Source of the DNA: Saprospirales bacterium
Lineage (GTDB): Bacteria; Bacteroidota; Bacteroidia; Chitinophagales; Saprospiraceae
Length of the DNA: 7,511 bases
Direction of reading: 5' to 3'
NCBI GenBank assembly: GCA_024642645.1
Contig: JAHEAS010000150.1
Location: 1 to 7,511, forward strand
Below are positions 1 to 5,716 of the stretch, in pieces. A model generated the notes under the pieces. That model saw nothing but the letters and a program-made list of their open reading frames with translations, did no database searches and was not told the origin of the DNA. The position numbers and the translations under genes are program-made. The first letter of the stretch is position 1, and every line of letters begins with the position of its first letter.

Positions 1-215
1 GGGTGCACCGCAAAATCACTGATGCGCCCGCTGGTGATGGCCGGGCCGACGCTGCGCCAAGTGAGGCCGATGCCGAGGGTGTCGAGGTAAGTTTTGGGAG
101 CTTCCTTTTTCTCCTCGGCTTTCTTTCCTTGCCTACCGGCAGGCAGGTTTTGGGAGAAAAGATTGGTGGAGAATAGTAGCACTGTCGCTAACAGGAGGGT
201 GGAAAATCTGTTCAT
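1..215 (-). CDS. Secreted BNR/VPS10-type beta-propeller protein, 5' end only
   Basis: This is the first 71 codons of a gene that leaves the window at the left edge. The ATG at 215-213 follows an A-rich leader on the minus strand, usual for Bacteroidota. Residues 1-22 (MNRFSTLLLATVLLFSTNLFSQ) form a signal peptide with a cleavage-like FSQ end. A Lys/Glu-rich linker follows (about 29-40), then LGIGLTWRSVGPAITSGRI at about 47-65. That 'WR-(S/N)-(V/I)-GP...GR' opening is what I know from the first blade of Bacteroidota VPS10/sortilin-like BNR-repeat proteins, often annotated as glycosyl hydrolases without proven activity. Residues 24-30 (LPAGRQG) are encoded by a palindromic repeat and look inserted. 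It is divergent from the polysaccharide operon. The family call rests on about 20 residues; secretion is clearer than function. Confidence 0.72.
   Translation of the reverse strand, partial: MNRFSTLLLATVLLFSTNLFSQNLPAGRQGKKAEEKKEAPKTYLDTLGIGLTWRSVGPAITSGRISDFAVH
127..148. repeat. Dispersed-type palindrome inside a coding region (LPAGRQG element)
   Basis: An imperfect palindrome centred on CCGG at 136-139. Its arms are CCTTGCCTACC and GGCAGGCAGGT, matching at 8 of 11 positions, with some of the mismatches being G-U-compatible in one strand or the other. It falls inside the minus-strand BNR gene just after the signal peptide and is read as LPAGRQG. From general knowledge, near-identical CCTGCC(T/G)(A/G)CCGGCAGGCAGG palindromes recur in Bacteroidota genomes and are often translated as LPAGRQ-like insertions. 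Only one copy is present here, so its dispersed nature cannot be shown from this window. Confidence 0.6.
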
Positions 216-238
216 TTTTACTTGTTTTTGTTTGGGCG

Positions 239-246
239 GAAAGGTA
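239..246 (-). promoter_or_regulatory. -7 promoter box of the BNR gene
   Basis: Read on the minus strand this is TACCTTTC, seven of eight bases toward the Bacteroidota -7 consensus TAnnTTTG. It lies 23 bases before the ATG at 215. It is part of a 15-base segment (240-254) that recurs exactly at 7482-7496 at the same kind of position. No convincing -33 TTG was found at the expected distance. Confidence 0.5.
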
Positions 247-408
247 GGGAATTGTAATGGTATGGGGAAATATGGCTTTGCACCGTTACCTCAATTCCTT
301 AGGATAGTATATTGCATTAGCTGAGGTCTCACCGATTCATATTGTATTTGGTTACCATTGAGGGGTATCACTATATTGACTTTTGTGCCAATAATAGCGC
401 CTGCTATT

Positions 409-427
409 GTACCAACTATCATGGTAC
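409..427. repeat. Short inverted repeat, possible operator
   Basis: GTACCA at 409-414 and TGGTAC at 422-427 are perfect inverted copies separated by ACTATCA. This is compatible with a dimeric regulator site between the divergent genes. The arms are only six bases, so chance is a serious alternative. Confidence 0.2.
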
Positions 428-524
428 CTCTCAAGCTGATTTAGTCAGCGAGTAAATCCATGGCTTTTGGCATCCTTTTTCGAAAGTATCTAACACAGTT
501 TTACTGCGTACCTTAATTTTACCA

Positions 525-538
525 GTGAGGAAACTCAC
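525..538 (+). promoter_or_regulatory. Small leader hairpin with GAAA tetraloop
   Basis: GTGAG-GAAA-CTCAC gives a perfect five-pair stem closed by a GNRA-type tetraloop, about 110 bases before the outer-membrane gene. If the operon transcript starts upstream, this would be a leader hairpin. It has no following U-tract, so it does not look like a terminator. The function is unknown and the stem is short. Confidence 0.22.
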
Positions 539-646
539 CCTCCTTAAAAGCCATAAATGTTAGTTTTTCCAGTCAACACCTCCCCATCGATGCAACCTCC
601 ACTTTCAAAGACTCACCTATCCCAAAAAAGTAGTGAACTTAGTGCC

Positions 647-2164
647 ATGTACTTAAAAAAAGTCTTTAGCCTATTGTTCCTCAGCTTTTTACCGAGCATG
701 CTGTTTTGCCAACCGGTAGATACGCTCGCACTAGCAAGGGAACTCCGACTTGTCGGCAAAACCCGACCTGCCGCTAAACTCCTTCAACATTGGACCATTG
801 CTCACCCCACTGACGCAAATGCATTCTGGCTGGCAGGGCAGAATGCGTATTGGCGAAAAAACTACCGAAAAACCCGGCAACATTATTCCAAAGCCATGTC
901 GCTCGACCCAGCAAACCTGTACCTGAAACTTGATTACGCCGAAGCCCTGCTCGGCATGGGCAGGTACCGTGAGTTGGAAAATCTGTTGGCAAAAATCCCA
1001 ACTTCTGCGCAGAATGACCCTCATTTTCACTATATCAATGCAAAACACCTATTCTGGAAGGGCGACTTTTCCGCTGCCGAAAATTTTGCTCGCATCGCTA
1101 ACAGCTCCGGCTCGCTTCATGCCCCAGAGTTGCTCCGTGAAATCGAACTTGCCCGTGCTCCGCAGCTCGTGTTTTTCGGAAATTACGAAGCTGATACACA
1201 GCCGCTTGAAAAGACTGAACCTGGCATCGAAGCCGTATTTTCAAAAAGCAAATGGCTCGACCTTCGCCTGCAGGCAGTTGGGCAGCGGTTTTTGAGCGAA
1301 AATGCCACTTTCGACTTTGCCAAATTTGACGTTGGAAACCGCTTTCATTTTGTAAAAACTGGGACAACAGTGGGCGTATCGGCAGGCATTTTTGCGAAGG
1401 CAAACGCATCGAATGGCGCCATTAACTCACCATCATTCACTACTTTGACAGCCGACCTACAATTGACGCAACGGCTGCCCTTTGGCCTTAAAATCAAACT
1501 CACTGGTGCCAGAAAACCATACCTGCACACCAGGTCCAGCCTCGATACATGCATTTTCTTTCGGCGAATTTCCGGGGAACTGGAATGGCAAGAGCCGCAC
1601 GGTTTTTGGGCTCAGGTAGGTGTACTGAATGATGTTTTTGAAGATGAAAACCAAGTCCAAACAGCTTGGGCTTGGTTATTGTCACCTCCACTGAAAGCTG
1701 GGCGTATATCCGTGCGTGCAGGCTATGCTTTCAGCCATTCTGACTCAAAATACAATCGCTACTTTTCCGAAAAAAGCCTCCCTACATTGCTCAACCCCTG
1801 GGATAGCACCGCACAAATAAAGGGGGTCTATGCCCCCTATTTCACCCCAGAAAACATGAATATCCATGCAGCATTGGGCCTACTACAATTCGATATATCA
1901 AAACGTATTTCATTGATAGTTAATGGCAAATACGGCTTTTATGCGACTGCCGACAACCCGTACCTTTTTCTGGATGTTGATTCTATTGATGCAGTCTTCA
2001 TTCAACGGGAATTTCAAAACACAGATTTTTCGCCCCTTGAAATAAGCACAAAATTGAGCGTCCAGTTTTCCGAACGCATCTCGGCAGTTGCACATTGGGT
2101 ATTTACCCGGAACCTTTTTTACGAAAGCCATGTCGCCGGGGCACAGTTAAAATGGATTTTTTGA
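647..2164 (+). CDS. Outer-membrane polysaccharide exporter candidate: TPR array fused to beta-barrel (YaiO-like)
   Basis: I start this 505-residue protein at the ATG at 647 because residues 1-22 (MYLKKVFSLLFLSFLPSMLFCQ) are a textbook signal peptide. The in-frame ATG at 557 would put a polar 30-residue tail before it. Residues about 25-156 form three to four TPR-like helical repeats (for example NAYWRKNYRKTRQHYSKAMSLDP near 66-88, and ALLGMGRYRELENLL near 100-114). From about 172 to the end the sequence alternates polar and aromatic/hydrophobic residues in beta-hairpin style, and it ends in ...LKWIF, a terminal aromatic typical of BAM-inserted barrels. The TPR-then-barrel order recalls PgaA, BcsC and PelB and the YaiO family, but with far fewer TPRs. 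As first gene of an operon with a GT2 synthase and a GH26 hydrolase, its inferred job is export of the polymer across the outer membrane. The barrel strand count was not determined. Confidence 0.85.
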   Translation: MYLKKVFSLLFLSFLPSMLFCQPVDTLALARELRLVGKTRPAAKLLQHWTIAHPTDANAFWLAGQNAYWRKNYRKTRQHYSKAMSLDPANLYLKLDYAEALLGMGRYRELENLLAKIPTSAQNDPHFHYINAKHLFWKGDFSAAENFARIANSSGSLHAPELLREIELARAPQLVFFGNYEADTQPLEKTEPGIEAVFSKSKWLDLRLQAVGQRFLSENATFDFAKFDVGNRFHFVKTGTTVGVSAGIFAKANASNGAINSPSFTTLTADLQLTQRLPFGLKIKLTGARKPYLHTRSSLDTCIFFRRISGELEWQEPHGFWAQVGVLNDVFEDENQVQTAWAWLLSPPLKAGRISVRAGYAFSHSDSKYNRYFSEKSLPTLLNPWDSTAQIKGVYAPYFTPENMNIHAALGLLQFDISKRISLIVNGKYGFYATADNPYLFLDVDSIDAVFIQREFQNTDFSPLEISTKLSVQFSERISAVAHWVFTRNLFYESHVAGAQLKWIF

Positions 2165-3762
2165 CCATGAATGGCATCGACAAAAATCTCTGGACTTTTC
2201 GAGAAGCAGCTGACGTCCGTCGGCTTGACCGTTTTGTGCTGCTCATGCTCACCGCTGCCGGCATTTTCGGGGTATTGAGGCTCTTGGACTGGTGGTTTCG
2301 GGCGGTGCATGTAGGAAATATCGCTCTGTATCTCCTGCTGAGTTTGGTGTTTTGGTGGGGCATTTTACGGTTGGTGATTATTTGGATTGGGCTGTTGAAA
2401 ATCAAGAAACCCGCAACTGCACCAACGCCTGCACCGGGGCTCAAAGTGGCCATTTTCACCACATCTTCCCCCGGCGAACCTGCCAGCATGTTTGAAAAGA
2501 CCCTGGCCGCCTGTGCCCGTATCGAATACCCACACACGACCTATCTTTTAGACGATACCCGTGACCCTGTTTTTCGTGAAATCGCTGAGCAGCATGGGGC
2601 GGTCTGTCTCGAAATCGTCGGTTTCCCGGGCGCAAAAGCTGGTAAAATAAATGAAGCCCTGCGCCGCACCAACGAAGAATTCATCCTCGTGCTCGACCCC
2701 GACCATGTGCCTTTCCCGGGGTTCTTGGAACACACTTTGGGGTATTTTCAAAACCCCAAAACGGGTTTTGTGCAGGTTTGCCAAGCATACTATAACCAAT
2801 ACCGTTCTTTCACCGCCGCAGGGGCAGCAGAACAGACCTACCTTTTTTATGGACCCACACAAATGGCCTTGCATGGCATGGGCTGTGCGGTAGCGATTGG
2901 GGCAAATTGCACTTTCCGCCGCAGCGCCCTGGAAAGCATCGGCGGGCACGGCATCGGACTGGCGGAAGACCTCATCACTTCAATACGCCTCCACGCAGCG
3001 GGCTGGCAGAGTGTTTACAACCCCGTTGTGGTGAGCCGTGGGCTGGTACCAGAAGACCTCGGCTCCTTTTGTAAACAACAGATGAAATGGGCACGTGGAC
3101 TGTTCGAAGTGGCTTTTTCAGAAGTGCCCCGTGCCTGGAAAGGGCTGGCTTTTTGGCAAAAATTGGCATACACCTCCATTTCAACCTATTATTTTGTGGG
3201 GGTAACCATGCTGGTTTTTGTGCTGTTCCCTTTTATATTTTTTGCGACCGATACCCTGTCGGCACACATGAAATTTGTGGATTTCTTGCAAAATACCGCC
3301 CTCGTTATGTTGGTGGACCTAGCGATTTACCTCTACGCACAACGCTGGCTTTGCCATCCGTCAACAGAGAGAGGACTTCACTGGCGTGGCATGGTGCTAA
3401 AATTTGCCTGCACTCCTGTCTTTGTTTTGGGCTTCGTGCTCTCGCTAGTCAATGCCGATGTGCCTTATATCCCAACGGCAAAGAAAGCAGTGACGGGCAC
3501 GGTCACGCCGTTTGCGAAACCACTGACTATCCATGCAGGTTTATTTTTGTTGGTGATAACAGCCATCCTTTGCTATCGTTATTTCTGGATGCCTGCCGAC
3601 GAGCTGGTTTTTTCCGCTGAAAAAACCTGGGGTATGATTGGCTTTGCCACCATCGCATTTGCCATGTCCGTTGGTGGGATTTTTGCGGCCCGTGAGGCTA
3701 AGCATTTAAAGTCGGAAGAACCATGGGAAACTGTTCCAGATAGATTAACTTTGAAAACATGA
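2152..3762 (+). CDS. BcsA-like family 2 glycosyltransferase (processive beta-glycan synthase), no PilZ domain
   Basis: An inner-membrane GT2 synthase of 536 residues, expected to polymerise a beta-glycan from a nucleotide sugar on the cytoplasmic side and extrude it. Two membrane segments lie at about 27-45 and 54-82. The catalytic domain carries DD (134-135), KAGKINEAL (163-170), the DxD site LDPDHVP (181-187), AED (271-273, the TED position with the catalytic-base Asp) and QQMKW (309-313, the QxxRW position). About five membrane segments follow. These blocks align by eye with cellulose synthase BcsA. A gating-loop-like YIPTAKK (439-445; FxVTxK in BcsA) is present, but only two hydrophobic segments and a short tail follow, so there is no PilZ domain for c-di-GMP. 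The start is uncertain: ATG 2152 overlaps the upstream gene by 13 bp; ATG 2167 (two bases after its stop) and ATG 2095 are alternatives. It overlaps the GH26 gene as ATGA. The product sugar cannot be read from the sequence; mannan- or glucan-type is inferred. Confidence 0.93.
   Translation: MDFLTMNGIDKNLWTFREAADVRRLDRFVLLMLTAAGIFGVLRLLDWWFRAVHVGNIALYLLLSLVFWWGILRLVIIWIGLLKIKKPATAPTPAPGLKVAIFTTSSPGEPASMFEKTLAACARIEYPHTTYLLDDTRDPVFREIAEQHGAVCLEIVGFPGAKAGKINEALRRTNEEFILVLDPDHVPFPGFLEHTLGYFQNPKTGFVQVCQAYYNQYRSFTAAGAAEQTYLFYGPTQMALHGMGCAVAIGANCTFRRSALESIGGHGIGLAEDLITSIRLHAAGWQSVYNPVVVSRGLVPEDLGSFCKQQMKWARGLFEVAFSEVPRAWKGLAFWQKLAYTSISTYYFVGVTMLVFVLFPFIFFATDTLSAHMKFVDFLQNTALVMLVDLAIYLYAQRWLCHPSTERGLHWRGMVLKFACTPVFVLGFVLSLVNADVPYIPTAKKAVTGTVTPFAKPLTIHAGLFLLVITAILCYRYFWMPADELVFSAEKTWGMIGFATIAFAMSVGGIFAAREAKHLKSEEPWETVPDRLTLKT
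3759..3762 (+). promoter_or_regulatory. ATGA stop/start overlap
   Basis: The synthase stop codon TGA (3760-3762) and the GH26 start codon ATG (3759-3761) share bases. No Shine-Dalgarno sequence precedes the start, so translation of the hydrolase is probably coupled to that of the synthase. This supports a fixed stoichiometric relation between the two proteins. Confidence 0.85.
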
Positions 3763-4898
3763 AACCAATCCTAAGAATATTCATCGCCTTTCTCGCCCTT
3801 ACCCTCGGCGGTGCCATCGTTTTTGGGCTTACTTTCGTTGGCGAAATGACCAAGGGGCCGATAGAGGATGCCCTTTCTGGCGCAGGTGAAGCTGTGAGAG
3901 AAGTTGAGGAAAAAATCATCCTCGAACAACGTACCGAGACGAGGGCGGACCAGCTGGCTTGGTTGAAGAACAAAAAAAAGAACTTGCAAAACCCCACTAA
4001 AATACTGCTCGGCGCATTCGACTCCGAAGCCAATAAATCACTCAAACCTATTTTCAACCTCGAAAAATCACTGGGCACAACTTTCCCTTTAGTGCAACTT
4101 TATGCCGCATGGGGAAGCAAAGAGGACGAGCATTTTCCAAAATTGAAGGTGGAGAGCATCCTCAAAAGTGGCTCTATTCCGGTCATCACCTGGGAGCCCT
4201 GGCTCACCGACTTTGACTCCAGCCAATTCACAGGCGGGTTGCGTCCCGTCGAAGTTCGTGACAAAAATGGCCTGAACGATATTGCCACCGGCCTGTACGA
4301 CGATTACCTGCATACATGGGCAAAGGCAGCAGCCAAAGTCAAACAACCAATTTTCCTGCGCTTTGGGCATGAGATGAACGACCCTTACCGTTATCCTTGG
4401 GGGCCACAAAACAATCAAGCCGAGAGTTTTGTAGCGGCATGGCGGCATGTCCATGAAGTTTTTCAGCAAGAAAATGCTACCAATATTATTTGGGTTTGGT
4501 CGCCGCACCCGGCACACGGCTGGTTCGAGGCATATTACCCTGGTAATGATGTGGTGGATTGGGTAGGGGTTGGCGCCTTGAATTATGGCACGGTCGCACC
4601 GTGGTCGCAGTGGTGGTCGTTTGATGATATTTTCGGAAAACACTACACGGAACTAACGGCTTTTGGCAAGCCTATCATGGTGAGTGAGTTCGGTTGTCTT
4701 GCGGTAGGTGGCGACCGGAAGAAGTGGTTTTCAGCTGCGCTTGACAGCCTGCCCGTCAGCTATCCGAATGTCAAAGCATTAATTTTTTTCCACAATTTGC
4801 GTGACCAAACGACAACGCAACAGCCTTTGGACTGGAGCATCCGCTACGATTCATCCATCGTTCGAACGGTAGCCAAGGCATTGAAAAGTTGGAAGTGA
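3759..4898 (+). CDS. Membrane-anchored GH26 glycoside hydrolase (beta-mannanase family)
   Basis: A 379-residue protein whose ATG overlaps the stop of the synthase gene (ATGA), implying coupled translation. Residues 1-6 are basic, and 7-27 form one hydrophobic segment with no clear cleavage site or lipobox Cys, so it is probably an N-terminal anchor facing the periplasm. Residues about 34-75 are charged, helical and coiled-coil-like. From about 80 to 378 is a TIM-barrel GH26 domain: FLRFGHEMNDPYRYPWG (199-215) holds the acid/base Glu205; IIWVWSPH (243-250) is a typical conserved strand; PIMVSEFG (305-312) holds the nucleophile Glu310. Both catalytic residues are intact, so activity is likely. 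Known GH26 activities are mainly endo- or exo-beta-1,4-mannanase, also beta-1,3-xylanase and lichenase. Next to a synthase it most likely trims or releases the nascent polymer, as BcsZ, PgaB or AlgL do in their systems, rather than digesting food; no SusC/D genes or CBM are visible. Confidence 0.93.
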   Translation: MKPILRIFIAFLALTLGGAIVFGLTFVGEMTKGPIEDALSGAGEAVREVEEKIILEQRTETRADQLAWLKNKKKNLQNPTKILLGAFDSEANKSLKPIFNLEKSLGTTFPLVQLYAAWGSKEDEHFPKLKVESILKSGSIPVITWEPWLTDFDSSQFTGGLRPVEVRDKNGLNDIATGLYDDYLHTWAKAAAKVKQPIFLRFGHEMNDPYRYPWGPQNNQAESFVAAWRHVHEVFQQENATNIIWVWSPHPAHGWFEAYYPGNDVVDWVGVGALNYGTVAPWSQWWSFDDIFGKHYTELTAFGKPIMVSEFGCLAVGGDRKKWFSAALDSLPVSYPNVKALIFFHNLRDQTTTQQPLDWSIRYDSSIVRTVAKALKSWK

Positions 4899-4913
4899 AA
4901 ATGAGGATGAAAA

Positions 4914-4938
4914 TCACGGCCTGAGAGGACTCACGGCC
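4914..4938. repeat. Short direct repeat TCACGGCC between convergent genes
   Basis: TCACGGCC occurs at 4914-4921 and again at 4931-4938, in the 48-bp space between the GH26 gene and the convergent DinB-like gene. No clear hairpin plus T-tract terminator is seen here for either strand. Confidence 0.4.
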
Positions 4939-4946
4939 GCCTGCCG

Positions 4947-5570
4947 CTACTCCCGCACCTTTCCCGAAAATACACTCGCCTTCCCATTGAAAGGATTACC
5001 GGACGAGCGCCGGAAGGTGACCACCTGCCCAGTATGCCAAAGCACATCGCCTATTGGCCCGTTGAGCATGTTCCAAAAAGGAAATTCAGATTCGTTTTCA
5101 CCATTTTTGAAGACGATTTTCATGTCCTCCAGCTTGTCGCCAGATGTTTTTAGCAGGTCGCTGGCAGCTTGCAGGTTTTCCAACACCATTTTCCTTTTTA
5201 CTTCAAAAGTCAGCGGCGAGGTTTCTTCGCCTGACCTGATGTTGTGCTGGTTTTTTACTCCGTTTAGGATGACGTTGGAAAGGCCAAGGATATGGTCTAT
5301 CGTTTCCTCGCTAGTCCGTGCCTCGGGTGTGGGACGAAAGGCAAGGTCTTCGGGTCGCAAGCCCTCGGTAGCCCAGTAGAAGCGGAAGCCGAGCCCATCA
5401 ATGGTACGAGCGACTACGGTCTCTGGGGTGAAAGTGTCGGGGTATGCTGGGATTTCCCGGTAGGGTAAGGCTGCATTATCACGCTGCATGTCAGGGCTGG
5501 TTTCGTCTTGTGAAAAAAGCGAAGTTTGGAACACGATTGAAAAAGCAAGCAACAGGACTTTTTGCAACAT
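4947..5570 (-). CDS. Secreted DinB/YfiT-like four-helix protein
   Basis: I start this 207-residue protein at the ATG at 5570, because MLQKVLLLAFSIVFQTSLFSQ (1-21) is a clear signal peptide and a perfect -7 box lies just upstream. The longer frame to 5690 would read through that promoter. The mature part, with FYWATEGLRPEDLAFRP near 64-80, IDHILGLSNVI near 91-101 and GDVLWHTGQVVTFRRSSGNPF at 174-194, fits the DinB/YfiT-like superfamily: helical bundles that bind a divalent metal through a helix-2 His (His93 here) and a C-terminal (D/H)xxxH pair (Asp175 and His179 here). Known superfamily members include thiol-dependent transferases, but most are uncharacterised, and a secreted copy has no assigned substrate. 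It converges on the polysaccharide operon and is probably transcribed alone. Confidence 0.8.
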   Translation of the reverse strand: MLQKVLLLAFSIVFQTSLFSQDETSPDMQRDNAALPYREIPAYPDTFTPETVVARTIDGLGFRFYWATEGLRPEDLAFRPTPEARTSEETIDHILGLSNVILNGVKNQHNIRSGEETSPLTFEVKRKMVLENLQAASDLLKTSGDKLEDMKIVFKNGENESEFPFWNMLNGPIGDVLWHTGQVVTFRRSSGNPFNGKASVFSGKVRE

Positions 5571-5591
5571 GGCGGTTAGTTTTTCTTTTTG

Positions 5592-5599
5592 CAAAGATA
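5592..5599 (-). promoter_or_regulatory. -7 promoter box of the DinB-like gene
   Basis: Read on the minus strand this is TATCTTTG, a perfect match to the Bacteroidota -7 consensus TAnnTTTG, 21 bases before the ATG at 5570, followed by an A-rich leader. A -33 TTG at the usual distance is not evident. It supports separate transcription from the gene at 5717-6844 and supports the chosen start. Confidence 0.6.
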
Positions 5600-5716
5600 G
5601 AAAACCAATGGCCTGACGCATTATACTTTGCGCCAGTTGGTTTATAAAAAATTGATTTGCACGACCTGTCTTGCTATTCGGGAAAACCAATCATTGCGTA
5701 CGTACTGAGAGAGAAA

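Larger units (their letters stand above)
216..646. other. 431-bp non-coding gap between divergent genes
   Basis: No plausible gene was found here. The short open frames lack signal peptides, family motifs and credible starts. The left part holds the BNR promoter. The right part must contain the leader of the plus-strand operon, but no full TAnnTTTG box is visible on the plus strand; the nearest is TAGTTTTT at 561-568, with no matching -33. Two small inverted repeats are present: GTACCA/TGGTAC (409-414 and 422-427) and GTGAG-GAAA-CTCAC (525-538). I recognise no known riboswitch core. Confidence 0.6.

Noticed and set aside
94..324. 76-residue open frame opposite the BNR gene start
   Set aside because: It runs antisense through the BNR signal peptide and across its promoter, with no family signal.
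557..646. Upstream in-frame ATG that would lengthen the outer-membrane protein by 30 residues
   Set aside because: The extra residues are polar and would bury the signal peptide that begins at 647.
2095..2151. Longer start for the GT2 synthase, overlapping the barrel gene by 70 bases
   Set aside because: The added residues are an out-of-frame read of conserved barrel C-terminal codons; starts at 2152 or 2167 fit operon spacing better.
3087..3620. 177-residue open frame on the plus strand inside the synthase gene
   Set aside because: It is an alternative frame of a gene with clear GT2 motifs and has no domain of its own.
4089..4643. 184-residue open frame antisense to the GH26 gene
   Set aside because: It overlaps the intact catalytic domain, has no recognisable motifs, and is best explained as a shadow of codon usage.
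647..4898. Bacterial cellulose (bcs) or PNAG (pga) operon
   Set aside because: There is no PilZ domain, BcsB, GH8 or PgaB-like deacetylase gene; the hydrolase is GH26, so neither name is justified.
647..4898. Polysaccharide utilisation locus
   Set aside because: There is no SusC/SusD pair or regulator, and the GH26 is coupled to a synthase rather than to uptake genes.
4899..4946. Bidirectional terminator between the convergent genes
   Set aside because: Only a direct repeat is visible; no stem with a flanking T-tract was found.
5571..5690. N-terminal extension of the DinB-like protein
   Set aside because: It would translate through a perfect -7 box and place 40 residues before an obvious signal peptide.
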